Below are positions 45,701 through 55,032 of a stretch of DNA of 64,000 nucleotides, one piece after another. Position 1 is the stretch's first letter; each line of letters opens with the position of its first letter. This stretch comes from Trichomonas vaginalis G3 (Eukaryota > Parabasalia > Trichomonadida > Trichomonadidae): assembly GCF_026262505.1 (NCBI RefSeq), contig NC_067207.1:29542082-29606081 (forward strand), in the 5' to 3' direction. The position numbers and the translations under genes were made by a program. A model generated the notes under the pieces. It was given only the letters and a program-made list of their open reading frames with translations, was not told the DNA's origin and did no database searches.

Positions 45701-45760
45701 TATATTTTAGGCGACCAGGTCACTCGGTCACTCGGTCACTCGGTCATTTTAACTTCTCTG
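45701..45760 (+). repeat. Third repeat class: GGTCACTC direct repeats
   Basis: An AAAATATATTTTAGG box, as before the palindromes, is here followed by GCGACCA and three tandem GGTCACTC steps ending GGTCA. The box is the same but the downstream repeat differs. Confidence 0.6.
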
Positions 45761-45894
45761 AAAAAGTGTGACAACATGACATTTTGACAACAACACAGGA
45801 AATAGATTTCATCGTATATTTTTTGTTAAGACTTCATCGTAAATGTTTTGTTGAGACTTCATCGTATATGTTTTGTCGAGATTTTTATCGTTGT

Positions 45895-45960
45895 GGTCCG
45901 ACGGTTAAGCCACAAACGAATGTCCGACGGTTAAGCCACAAACGAATGTCCGACGTCCCA
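45895..45960 (+). repeat. Direct repeat GTCCGACGGTTAAGCCAC
   Basis: Two tandem copies of a 27-bp unit (GTCCGACGGTTAAGCCAC plus AAACGAAT), and the start of a third, directly before the accessory leader of the KilA-N gene. Position suggests an operator-like role. Confidence 0.6.
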
Positions 45961-45997
45961 CCAAAAAATATTTTTTATTTTTATTGTAAGAACAGTA

Positions 45998-46659
45998 ATG
46001 TCAGTCGAAGCAAAAACGTTCACGAACAAATCTAATGGCGAAACATTCACAAAAGGCACTTACAACGGTATTGAAGTCTTACGTAGAGACAAGGATGGTT
46101 ATATAAATGCAACAAAGATGTGTCAGCAGTTTAGGAAAGACTTTAGAAGGTTGTTGGAAAATAAGTCCTGGGAAGAGTATTTTAAGGCATTTTGTGAAGA
46201 ATATACCAACCCGCGGAAAACAGCGGGTTGCTTTTTATACAAAATTCATGCAGGAATTTCTGATGAAATCAAACAGGTTAGAGGAATGTATGTAGACCCA
46301 AGACTCGTAAACTATATAGCAATGTGGGCTTCTCCAAAATATTGTATAGCAGTTGGAAAAATTCTGGACTCCATAGACAAGAAAGTTCATGAGAAATTAG
46401 ATGAAGAAGAACTTGAAGATACAGTAAAGAATGCTAAACCTTTGTTCGAACAAGAAGTTAGAAAAATGTGCTTAAACAAATAGAACATGAACGTGAGATA
46501 TGTTATGGTTATAGAGATTCTCCATACGAACTAGACCAATGGGAACAAGAAGATTTAAAGAGAGAATTTAGAGAATATGAACTCGCTAAGATAGCATTAG
46601 AAGCTGCAGCAAAGAAGTTAAAAGTTTGGGGTTGTTTTGTACAAAAATATTGTGAGTAA
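45998..46659 (+). pseudogene. KilA-N DNA-binding protein, copy B (probably one break)
   Basis: The N-terminal part is a clear KilA-N domain start (YNGIEVLRRDKDGYINATKMCQQFRKDFRRLLE), and the later VRGMYVDPRLVNYIAMWASPKYCIAVGK segment is its second half. Between them is a segment encoded by the terminator-like hairpin module (YTNPRKTAGCFLYK). A C-terminal helical region follows. KilA-N proteins are DNA-binding regulators of large DNA viruses and phages. Leader ATTTTTATTGTAAGAACAGTA is accessory type. Appears broken about once near the 3' side. Confidence 0.65.
46207..46237 (+). repeat. Terminator-like hairpin inside KilA-N coding sequence
   Basis: CAACCCGC (46207-46214) and GCGGGTTG (46223-46230) followed by CTTTTTAT, read through in frame by the KilA-N gene. 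Same module as at 14741 and 45619. Confidence 0.65.
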
Positions 46660-46661
46660 AT

Positions 46662-47027
46662 GAACCATTTATTTTTATTGAATTCAGCAAAAATATAATT
46701 TAGGGTAGAAGGTTAGATCTAACCTGTTTTCTAACCTCTTTTCTACCATCGTAGAAAACTCTCGAAAACTCATGAAATTTACACCAAAAATATAATTTAG
46801 GGTAGAAGGTTAGATCTAACCTGTTTTCTAACCTCTTTTCTACCATCGTAGAAAACTCTCGAAAACTCTCGAAAACTCATGAAATTTACACCAAAAATAT
46901 AATTTAGGGTAGAAGGTTAGATCTAACCTGTTTTCTAACCTCTTGAATTTTCATGAATTTTCCCGAAATAAAAAATAAAATTAGTTTTATTTTTATTTAT
47001 TTTTTTATTTTGTATAAAAGAACAGAA
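46662..47027. repeat. Palindromic repeats and leader before the 311-aa gene (copy B)
   Basis: Three forward GGTTAGATCTAACC units (near 46702, 46798, 46906) separated by CGTAGAAAACTCTCGAAAAC steps, then the TATTTTGTATAAAAGAACAGAA leader. Confidence 0.75.
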
Positions 47028-47963
47028 ATGTCAACAATCGGCACAACAGCAATTCAAACAACAGCACCAAACTCGTTAGTCATGAATCCAACATCTATGT
47101 TAGTAGAGATGAAAAGCTTCATTCCTTCTTCATATACTTTCGAAACAGAAATCCAGAAGATAAAGCAAGAACTGTTAACAAGTAATTTAGACTGTAGTGC
47201 GAAAGATGAACAAAATGAACAGTATCTTTACGACATGCAGGATATTATTGACCATCTACCTAAACTTCCTGAAATCCAACAACAAAAGCTTACTATTCCA
47301 GAATTCGATGAAATAGAAGTCGGACTGACTGACTCAGTAGAAATAAAGAAGTTCATACGAAAGGTAAATTATGAGTTCCTTGGTTTTCATTGCAACCATA
47401 AGGTTATGGACAAAGATTGCGATATGGTATATAAAAATATTTCTGACATATATAAATCGGAGGAGTTTAAGACCTACGACAACTTTGTTTCGTTAGTTGC
47501 TGAATGTGTATGGCAGATAAGAGATAAAGATAGAAGAGGTAAAATATGGAACGAACAGATAAGACCAACTGCTTCAGATTTAAAGAAAACCATTGACGCC
47601 TTGGTTGTTTTAGCAGGTAAGGTTTCAGAATATAACGCAAAAATGAACCCGCAATGTTCAAAATGTAAAGCAGCAATGAGGAAATATAACTACTCCGTCA
47701 AAGAGATAGAACGTATGCGAAACGACTATGCAGACTTAAAGAAAGAAGCAGAAAAGCCAGCAGAAAATAAAATGGACATGTTAGCATTTCTGAACAAAAA
47801 CTATCCAACAGCAGACGATTTCCTTCTATCTGATGTCAAGAAGAAGTATAAAGAAACTTTCGGTATCGTTAAAACATTTGACATACTAAAAGAAGAAATA
47901 GAAGCTACGAAATTGTTTAGGATTTCAAATATACATCGTACAATTCATGTGAAACGCTTATAA
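47028..47963 (+). CDS. Accessory-zone protein of unknown family, 311 aa
   Basis: Start at 47028 chosen because the accessory leader GTATAAAAGAACAGAA directly precedes this ATG; an in-frame ATG upstream lies in repeat DNA. Helical, with a CSKCKAA CxxC pair near residue 208, a coiled coil (VKEIERMRNDYADLKKEAEK) and a C-terminal segment (FLLSDVKKKYKETFGIVKTFDIL) that could be a winged-helix-like DNA-binding part. It is neither KilA-N nor GIY-YIG by eye. Its position among these genes and repeats suggests a DNA-related accessory role. Intact here, broken in copy A. Confidence 0.6.
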   Translation: MSTIGTTAIQTTAPNSLVMNPTSMLVEMKSFIPSSYTFETEIQKIKQELLTSNLDCSAKDEQNEQYLYDMQDIIDHLPKLPEIQQQKLTIPEFDEIEVGLTDSVEIKKFIRKVNYEFLGFHCNHKVMDKDCDMVYKNISDIYKSEEFKTYDNFVSLVAECVWQIRDKDRRGKIWNEQIRPTASDLKKTIDALVVLAGKVSEYNAKMNPQCSKCKAAMRKYNYSVKEIERMRNDYADLKKEAEKPAENKMDMLAFLNKNYPTADDFLLSDVKKKYKETFGIVKTFDILKEEIEATKLFRISNIHRTIHVKRL

Positions 47964-48780
47964 AATAACTGGGGTAGAAAAGAGGTTAGAAAAGAGGTTA
48001 GATCTAACCTTCTACCCTAAAATATATTTTTATTGAATTCTGTATAAAATTCTGAGTAAAATAATTTTTAGGGCTTGTGTCAAACCGTTGAGTTTTCACA
48101 AAATTCCAAAAATAACGTTTACCATGTGAAACGCTTATAAAATAACTGGGGTAGAAAACAGGTTAGAAAACAGGTTAGATCTAACCTTCTACCCTAAAAT
48201 ATATTTTTGTCTGATTTACGCTCATTACGATGAAGAAGTCTTGACAAAACATTTACGAAGAAGTCTTGAAAATTCAAGAGGGTAGAAAAGAGGTTAGAAA
48301 AGAGGTTAGATCTAACCTTCTACCCTAAAATATATTTTTGGGTCCTTTACGCTCATTACGAAGAAAGTCTTGACAAAACATAAACGATGAAATCTCAACA
48401 AAACATTTCGATGAAGAAATCTCAACAAAACATGTACGATGAAATCATGAAAATTCATGAAAATTCATGAAAATTCATGACAAATTCATGAAAATTCAAG
48501 AGGGTAGAAAAGAGGTTAGAAAAGAGGTTAGATCTAACCTTCTACCCTAAACATTATTTTTGGGTCCTTTACGCTCATTTCGATGAAGAAATCTCAACAA
48601 AACATTTACGAAGCAAAACATTTACGAAGCAAAACATTTACGATGAAATCATGAAAATTCATGAAAATTCATGAAAATTCATGACAAATTCAAGAGGGTA
48701 GAAAAGAGGTTAGAAAAGAGGTTAGATCTAACCTTCTACCCTAAACATTATTTTTGCCGAATTCTGTATGAAAATCATGA
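47964..48780. repeat. Palindromic repeats, reverse orientation (copy B)
   Basis: Five reverse units with GGTTAGATCTAACC palindromes (near 47972, 48150, 48279, 48500, 48694) ending in CCTAAAATATATTTTT or CCTAAACATTATTTTT, with ATGAAAATTC runs and CAAAACATTTACGA motifs. A sixth element, ATAACGTTTACCATG-AAACGCTTATAAAA, duplicates the end of the 311-aa gene region (near 48111). Confidence 0.75.
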
Positions 48781-48856
48781 ATTTCCTTAAGATAGAAAAA
48801 AAAATAAAGTTAGTTTTTTAAAAAATATTTTTTTATCTTGTATGTAAGAACAGAAA

Positions 48857-49468
48857 ATGTTAAAGGTTGAGTTTGAAACAGTTGGAAAGATAGACAATGA
48901 CACCAAAGTGGTTAGAATAGGTGATTTAAACGTAAGATACTCAAAGAAATACAACAAATATTCTTTGTCAGACATTATATCTCCATCTGGAAAGAGACCG
49001 CAGGACTGGGTTAGAATTGCTTCAACTCAGAAAATTTTGACAAGAAATCCTGAGCTTTTGATATCGGTAAGATTCTATGGAACTGCAGCATATCTCATCG
49101 ACAAAAGTCTTATACCAATAGTTTTGTTATGGTTAGACCCAGTTGTTGGATATAACTTCATAACACATGGTTCATTCGATACGGAACGTTGCAGTGAAGG
49201 CTTACTTTACATCGTTCAGAAACCGAAGGACTTCAACACAAAGAGATATAAGATAGGAAGAACATATAATATAACTCTAAGATATGACAGTATAGTCAAT
49301 AGAGTCAAGGTTGTGTTTGCTAATGATATGAGAGCTGCAGAAACAGAACTACTTGAAAAGTTTGAGAAAATGTATGGTGCTCCCATAAAAGGTAAAGAAA
49401 CGTTTGAAGTAGATGAGATAGATAGTGCTATAAAATTATTTGACGAAGTTGCTGAAAAATACATGTAA
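48857..49468 (+). CDS. KilA-N-like / GIY-YIG protein, copy B (203 aa)
   Basis: Counterpart of 17353-17964, same length, with about 15 scattered replacements; GLLYIVQKPKDF and YKIGRTYNIT segments are intact. Leader ATCTTGTATGTAAGAACAGAAA. Confidence 0.7.
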   Translation: MLKVEFETVGKIDNDTKVVRIGDLNVRYSKKYNKYSLSDIISPSGKRPQDWVRIASTQKILTRNPELLISVRFYGTAAYLIDKSLIPIVLLWLDPVVGYNFITHGSFDTERCSEGLLYIVQKPKDFNTKRYKIGRTYNITLRYDSIVNRVKVVFANDMRAAETELLEKFEKMYGAPIKGKETFEVDEIDSAIKLFDEVAEKYM

Positions 49469-49762
49469 AAATAACGTTTACCATGTAAAACGCTTATAAA
49501 AAAAAAGAGGTGAGAAAAGAGGTGAGATCGCACCACTTCACCTAAACATTATTTTTTGCTGAATTCAGCACAAATTTCATGAGTTTTGTATGTTTTAGAC
49601 CATGTGAAAAAACAGGTGAAAAAGGAGGTGAGATCGCACCTCTTCACCTAAACATTATTTTTATTGAATTCCGTATGAAAATCATATCTTTTATACAAGA
49701 TAGAAAAAATAAAGTTAGTTTTATTTTTTTTTTATTTTTTTATTTTGTATGTAAAGACAGAT
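49469..49762. repeat. TCACC-type palindromic repeats and accessory leader
   Basis: Two reverse units with GGTGAGATCGCACC-type stems (near 49506 and 49604) ending CCTAAACATTATTTTT, then the leader AAAGTTAGTTTT...TTTTGTATGTAAAGACAGAT. These are the same stem class as at 13870 and 45296. Confidence 0.7.
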
Positions 49763-50662
49763 ATGTCAACATCAGAGAACACAACAACAGTTATAGTCCA
49801 TGAAGCTATAAATGAAGAATATGAGTGGGTTCAGTTTAACAAACAACTCCGTCTCATTCGTTCGGTCAAAGACGATATGTACCAAATGCAAAGTATTTTG
49901 ACAGCATGTTTTGCACCAGATACTAAGAAACCACAAGACTGGTTTAGGAACCAAAGCACACAAGAATTTTTGAGCGAAGCACAGCGAGACATACTTTTTT
50001 CTGAAAACAGTGAAGAACAGCGAGTAAGTAAAAAATCTTACTCGCCTAAAACTCATGAAAATCGTGAAAAATTGCCAAACGGTTTGAGAGGATATTATGT
50101 ACATAGACTTCTTGTAAATGCTGTTGCAATGTGGGCTTCACCTCGTTATGCTTGGTATGTTTGTAAACTTCTTGACGAAATTCATAGACAAGAACGTGAA
50201 GAGCTAGAGAACAAGCTTGAAGCAAAAGACAAAAGCATTCAGAAAAGAATACCGCGTTCGGTACCAAAAGGAAAGGAAAAGAACTATAAGTATATGATTT
50301 ATACTGAAGAGATGGAAAATGAAGAAGACAGAGATATGGTTATGTTGCATTTAGTCAGAAGAAACAACAAAAGCTTTTACGACCTTGCTAAGATTTACAA
50401 ATCTGACAGAAATTGGTTCTATCGCGAAAACTTACCGATTTCAATGACCCCAAATGAAGATGTGAAACAAATAGTTCAAGATACGTTACCTCAAACACAC
50501 TATGATATGAAAGGTTGTACAATTCTTACCTTCAAAGAAGATTTGCCGCTACTGAAAGAAAAAAAACAGAGTATTTTGACAACTTCAAACAAGCAGAGTA
50601 AATTTCAATCTTTATTTTTCAAGCTTGACACCAAAGATGGCTCAGGTAGCTCTATAAGGTAA
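49763..50662 (+). CDS. KilA-N-family protein, copy B (299 aa)
   Basis: Start at 49763 after the accessory leader. Residues ~60-140 carry a KilA-N second half (LRGYYVHRLLVNAVAMWASPRYAWYVC) preceded by a segment encoded by a hairpin module (SENSEEQRVSKKSYSPKTHENR; hairpin 50020-50045). The C-terminal region from about 180 (KNYKYMIYTEEMENEEDRDMV) is the same as in copy A. The variable front on a constant back is seen when compared with 18053-18811. Probable DNA-binding regulator. Confidence 0.65.
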   Translation: MSTSENTTTVIVHEAINEEYEWVQFNKQLRLIRSVKDDMYQMQSILTACFAPDTKKPQDWFRNQSTQEFLSEAQRDILFSENSEEQRVSKKSYSPKTHENREKLPNGLRGYYVHRLLVNAVAMWASPRYAWYVCKLLDEIHRQEREELENKLEAKDKSIQKRIPRSVPKGKEKNYKYMIYTEEMENEEDRDMVMLHLVRRNNKSFYDLAKIYKSDRNWFYRENLPISMTPNEDVKQIVQDTLPQTHYDMKGCTILTFKEDLPLLKEKKQSILTTSNKQSKFQSLFFKLDTKDGSGSSIR

Positions 50663-51138
50663 ATTGTCTTGTCAAATCCTTCTGGCATTCCGAGTCCTTC
50701 CATCCGACATTCCGAGTCCTTCCTTCTGGCATTCCGAGTCCTTCCTTCCGACAAGAAAAAAATTTCCCGACAACTGGAAAAAAATTTCCCGACAACTGGA
50801 AAAAAATTTCCTGACAACTGGAAAAAAATTTCCTGACAACTGGAAAAAAATTTCCTGTTGTTCGTCCGTAAACCATTCAAATTTTCGAAAATTGAGAACT
50901 TTTTGGTCGAACTTCAGAAAAAGTTTTTCCTTCCGACAGAAAAAGTTTTTCCTTCCGACATTCCGAGTTTTTCCTTCCGACATTCCGAGTTTTTCCTTCC
51001 GACATTCCGAGTTTTTCCTTCCGACAGGACACAAACGGACGACTGACATTCCTCTTCCTGAATGTCTTCCAAAGCCAGAAGAACCGAAAGCTGCAGAACC
51101 ACAACAGACTAAGACTAAACACTTACATTTTTACGCTT
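50640..51138. repeat. Insertion of 22-bp tandem repeats (copy B only)
   Basis: About 500 bp absent from copy A, flanked on both sides by GCTTGAC. It consists of three adjoining families of ~22-bp steps: ATTCCGAGTCCTTCC-type (50690-50750), AAAAAAATTTCCTGACAACTGG-related (shown here as two halves AAAAAAATTTCC and TGACAACTGG; 50755-50860), and CATTCCGAGTTTTTCC-type (50930-51030). A 158-codon frame runs through it but is probably a by-product of the repeat. Confidence 0.75.
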
Positions 51139-52004
51139 GACTTTTTACAATTTGAACTTTGTTTGCGTAGATATGAATTCTGAAAGAAGTATGAGGGTCT
51201 TGTATGACTTTGTACTTCTCCCATAGTTCATATCTGTCAAACTTACCTGCCATGGACTCTTTCATAAGTTCCATGAAATCGTCTTCTGACAATCCTGGGA
51301 AAAGTATAATGTCAGTAAGTATTCTCTTTACATCCTTACTTAAACTCTTTGCTGTCTGTACACAAATGACAACTGAGATGTTAAAGTGTCTGAGCTTCTT
51401 AAGAATTCGACACATATCTTGTTCTCTATTCTTTAACAAAGGATGAGAGGCGAAATCATCTAAGATAAGAAGACATCTATGAGGGTAAGTCTTCCAATCG
51501 TAAGATTGCAATTTCTTCGAAATGTATTCTATCTCTTTCTGTTTGTTTCTGAAGTGTTTCTTCTCTAATATTCTCTGCATTTCCTCATTTGGGTCTTTAA
51601 ACTTCGAATTTATATACTCATTTATAGCATTGTACTTCAAAACCCTTCTTTGGTACTTCTTTATCCAATCTAACAACTCAGAGTCTTTTATACATACTAA
51701 CTTACTTCTTTATAATATCTTTGAACGAATTGACGGTTTGGTCAAATTGACCAGAAGTACTACAAATGACAACTAACTCATAGAATGGGTTCTTCTCATC
51801 TAGTTCTTGTTGTTGTGCAGCCATTTTAAGATAAGTGAAAGTCTTACCCGACCCAGGTGGTGCAATTAGACCTGTTATACCATTCTGAGCAAATAAGAAC
51901 TTGTCATGTATGGGTTTTATCTGAGCATTTTCTAACTTCCTCTTGTTCTTGTTTAAAACATTCTCAAATTTTTTGTCAATGTCAGCAAACTTTTTTTCTA
52001 ACAT
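51131..52004 (-). pseudogene. Packaging ATPase (FtsK/HerA-A32 type), copy B (about one break)
   Basis: Motor ATPase of Polintons and nucleocytoplasmic viruses that pumps DNA into the capsid. Walker A (GLIAPPGSGKTFTY) near residue 35 and Walker B (CLLILDDFASHP) are clear, with a C-terminal arginine-rich region. Start chosen at MLEKKFADIDKK (52004), 36 bp from the divergent gene. Best preserved copy, but it appears broken about once. Confidence 0.78.
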
Positions 52005-52040
52005 ATTTTTAGAAAAATTAAAATTTTTATCTTTTAGAAA

Positions 52041-52490
52041 ATGTCTAGCGATTTCGCCATCTATATTCGAGACAAACTTTTTGACAGCAAAACATCTGTC
52101 GACCATAAAATCTTACATAGTGTAAACAAGAAAGGTGAATTTGTTCTAAAGTTCTGTTTCTGGGAATATGACAAGAACCATAAAACATTAAGCAGAGAAG
52201 TCTTAAAATTTGTCAATGACAGACTTGTTGACAGAGATGACGCCTCTTGGAGAGATGAAGTCCAACAAAAATTCTTAGAATGCAAAGAAGACACATGCGC
52301 TGTTCTTGAAGATGAAATAGAAAACAGAATAGAAGAGCTATTAAATGACAAAGAACTTTTACAGAAATATGGTTCGGAGAAATTTGACATAACTCCACCA
52401 GAAAAGAAGAAGAAAGGAAAGAAAGAGAAAAAAGTTGAAGAGAAGAAAGAACCTGAACCAGTTCCAGAGAAGGTGAGATATGACATGTAA
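52041..52490 (+). CDS. Conserved 149-aa element protein
   Basis: Leader TTTTTATCTTTTAGAAA before the ATG. Predicted helical with a Lys/Glu tail (PPEKKKKGKKEKKVEEKKEP). Divergent from the ATPase and convergent with the 139-aa gene. No family recognised; the context suggests replication or packaging. Confidence 0.62.
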   Translation: MSSDFAIYIRDKLFDSKTSVDHKILHSVNKKGEFVLKFCFWEYDKNHKTLSREVLKFVNDRLVDRDDASWRDEVQQKFLECKEDTCAVLEDEIENRIEELLNDKELLQKYGSEKFDITPPEKKKKGKKEKKVEEKKEPEPVPEKVRYDM

Positions 52491-52506
52491 AAATAAAATT
52501 TTATTT

Positions 52507-52926
52507 TTAGAACATTTCTGGGTCAATGTCAATGTTCTCTTCCTCTTTAGGAGTAAACACTGGCTTAGACTCTAAAATCTTTTTACCTAATTTACCTTGA
52601 ACTTCAACTATCTTAGACTCATAATATTCATAGTCGTCTGTCTTCTTTGGTTCATAAGGTATAACAAGTTTGTATGCTTTACCTTCTTCAAGTTTTGAGA
52701 ACCTTCTGTCAAAACTTTCTTTGACTGTTAACAAACCTTCTATGTCTAAGTCTTCAAATTTCGCACCATTTTTAGTCACAATAGCAAACTTAACTGGTTC
52801 GATGTTCCAAACTTTGTCAAATGAAGACTTTTCAAAATGGTAGAAGTAAACATTCAAATATGTGAATGGGTCTAGTTCTTCTTTAAGTCCTGACATGTAC
52901 TTGTTTACTGAGATGAATTTCGTCAT
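52507..52926 (-). CDS. Conserved 139-aa element protein (helicase-linked)
   Basis: Begins MTKFISVNKYMSGLKEEL, predicted alpha/beta with strands (LNVYFYHFEKS, YKLVIPYEPK) and an acidic C-terminus, compatible with an OB-like single-strand-binding protein, but this is only a guess from form. Directly downstream of the helicase gene on the same strand. Leader TTTTATCCGATAGAAAAG. Confidence 0.58.
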   Translation of the reverse strand: MTKFISVNKYMSGLKEELDPFTYLNVYFYHFEKSSFDKVWNIEPVKFAIVTKNGAKFEDLDIEGLLTVKESFDRRFSKLEEGKAYKLVIPYEPKKTDDYEYYESKIVEVQGKLGKKILESKPVFTPKEEENIDIDPEMF

Positions 52927-52963
52927 CTTTTCTATCGGATAAAAAAAATTTTTTTTTTAAAAT

Positions 52964-54199
52964 TTACTCAGAAAAATTTTTCTTTGTATATACACCATTC
53001 TGAACATCTAAAAGATTTTTGATATTTGCCAAGAATGTTCGTTTAGACGCTGCCATATAACCATATTCTTGACAATACTGTTTATACGAATCGTACAATG
53101 ACCTTTCATCTAAACACTCAAAGTTAGTCTCATCTATAAACAGTTCATATACACTCTTGTTTGCTTCTAACAATGTTTGTCTCTCTTCGGTATGTGGAAT
53201 TTGTCTTGGATTGAACTTTGAAATATCTAATGTCATAAAATATGAGAACAAGTGGTTGTAAAAGTCAGATGTCAAAGTTTCTGCTAAGTCGTCAAAATAT
53301 TCTGTATCTTGCATATGAGAATCTGACGTTCTGACAACTACATATCTTCTGTCAGAACTTTCTAACTTCATCGGAACAGCATTGTTTGAAACCATAATGA
53401 AGTTTGCAACATTTTCACAAACTCTTTGGTCTTTATATTTTCTTTCAACAACTCCAACTTTGTCTGTTATAAGACTCTTCAAAGCATCTGAGTTCAAAAC
53501 TTTTGTTGTATCTATACTTTGAAGTTCGTTACATACTATAAGTTTCATATTCTCAATAGAAGAGTTAAATTTACCGCAGATGTTTTCTAAGTTTGTCATA
53601 TTAGGGTTCGAATAACCTTCTAACAGTTTGCACAAAATATCTGTAAAGAAAGTATTCTTACCAGTTCCTTGTTTTCCAATTATAATGAGAGCAGTTTCAT
53701 TTTTAGCACTTGGATGTTGTAAGATATTTGCAAACCAACATAAGATATACTCATAAACCTTTTCGTTTCCATTGCATATAATTTCTTTGACATGGTCTAA
53801 CCAAGCTTCTATAATATTTTCTTTCCATTCTACTTGTTCATATTTATATCCAGTGAAGATAGAATAGAAGTTTGGAGAAGGTGTATAGAACTTTATACCT
53901 CGAACTGAAAAATCTTCTAACTTTGACAATAAGATATCCCAAGCATCTAACATCTTCATGCCAACTTGTACAACTTTTATTTTCTTAAGTTTCTGTTTAC
54001 ATTCTTGTTCTGAAACTATTGTCGCTTTAGGTTTGTTAAAGACAACATCCCATTCTTTCATAACATAACATTCTGGGGCAGAGTCAACATAAATGACTAA
54101 ACGTTTCAAATTCTCGACTGCTTTGTTATAGTCTCTAAATGGACACATATTTCTGAATGCTTGGAAGTCATAAAAATCTGAAACATCTATTCTGTACAT
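52964..54199 (-). CDS. Superfamily 3 helicase, 411 aa
   Basis: Replicative SF3 helicase/AAA+ ATPase as in virophages, Polinton-like viruses and small DNA viruses. Walker A IIIGKQGTGKN (173-182), Walker B-like KLIVCNELQ (219-227), and motif C region ANFIMVSNNAVPMKLESSDRR (about 265-285, where a conserved Asn ends the strand). The N-terminal ~165 residues have no recognised primase motif. It is the only recognisable replication enzyme in the element. Leader ATTTTTTTTATTTTTATAAAA. Intact here. Confidence 0.85.
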   Translation of the reverse strand: MYRIDVSDFYDFQAFRNMCPFRDYNKAVENLKRLVIYVDSAPECYVMKEWDVVFNKPKATIVSEQECKQKLKKIKVVQVGMKMLDAWDILLSKLEDFSVRGIKFYTPSPNFYSIFTGYKYEQVEWKENIIEAWLDHVKEIICNGNEKVYEYILCWFANILQHPSAKNETALIIIGKQGTGKNTFFTDILCKLLEGYSNPNMTNLENICGKFNSSIENMKLIVCNELQSIDTTKVLNSDALKSLITDKVGVVERKYKDQRVCENVANFIMVSNNAVPMKLESSDRRYVVVRTSDSHMQDTEYFDDLAETLTSDFYNHLFSYFMTLDISKFNPRQIPHTEERQTLLEANKSVYELFIDETNFECLDERSLYDSYKQYCQEYGYMAASKRTFLANIKNLLDVQNGVYTKKNFSE

Positions 54200-54227
54200 T
54201 TTTATAAAAATAAAAAAAATATTTTTT

Positions 54228-55028
54228 TTATTCTTGACTTTGTTCTTGAGCTATTTGTTGCATTTGTTGTTCTTGAGCTATTTGTTGTTGAAGTTGTTCT
54301 TGTAATACAATACTTTCACCAGTTGCATCTTCCAATTCGAAACTTTCTGCCGTCATTGACAAATACATAGGACATAAAAGTTTTACAGGAACAAAGTTTG
54401 CGTCAACTAAGGTTAAGTTTATGTTTGCCAAAGTGTTTGAGTTCACTAAAGCTGAAAACTCTGCATTCGAATGAACAATAGGCAAACCAGCAGAGAAAGT
54501 GTTGTTTATACGCATAAGTATCTTTTGGTCATAGTAGTTTCTGTCGACATTCGAATAACACTTTGAACCTAAGTTTGAAACAATATATAAAATAGGTGTA
54601 CTTAAAGTCAATGGAACAGACATTCCTTGTATGACACCTTTTCCTGTTATAGGAAACTGTTGGTAGTAAAAACCAGATATAAGTTTTGTATTATAGCTCA
54701 TATTGTTTATAGTAAACTCAGTCGGACATCCAAACATAATGAAACCTGCTCTAGTTGCAGCACATTTTACACCCGTACTTAAAGTATTAAATAAGTCAAC
54801 AAAACCTGTTGGTGGTATATCTGAGTAAGTATCTTCAAAGGAGTATTTTTTACCATTCACAACAATAAAGTCTTCTGGTGTCAAAAGAGCAAAACAGGCT
54901 TTAGTCGTCATTGTGTTTAAGGTTAGTTTACAATATCGTCCTTGAGGACTTTGTAAGTTTGTTGTTATAGAATTATATGACTCAGGGTTTTTAGTCGTAA
55001 TAGTATAAACCATTATGTCTTCTGCCAT
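54228..55028 (-). CDS. Probable minor capsid (penton) protein, 266 aa
   Basis: Strand-rich through about residue 230 (CKLTLNTMTTKACFALLTPEDFIVVNG, FTINNMSYNTKLISGFYY, INLTLVDANFVPVKLLCPMYLSM), with a Gln-rich C-terminal tail containing repeated QQIAQEQ. A single-jelly-roll penton protein of this length, coded near the major capsid gene, is usual in Polintons. The sequence match is not strong by eye, so the call leans on context and predicted fold. Confidence 0.5.
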   Translation of the reverse strand: MAEDIMVYTITTKNPESYNSITTNLQSPQGRYCKLTLNTMTTKACFALLTPEDFIVVNGKKYSFEDTYSDIPPTGFVDLFNTLSTGVKCAATRAGFIMFGCPTEFTINNMSYNTKLISGFYYQQFPITGKGVIQGMSVPLTLSTPILYIVSNLGSKCYSNVDRNYYDQKILMRINNTFSAGLPIVHSNAEFSALVNSNTLANINLTLVDANFVPVKLLCPMYLSMTAESFELEDATGESIVLQEQLQQQIAQEQQMQQIAQEQSQE

Positions 55029-55032
55029 TTAC

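Noticed and set aside
50664-51140. 158-codon frame across the 22-bp repeat insertion
   Set aside because: Repeats of 22 bp shift frame between units and the frame has no leader motif; several other frames are also open there, so it looks like a by-product of composition.
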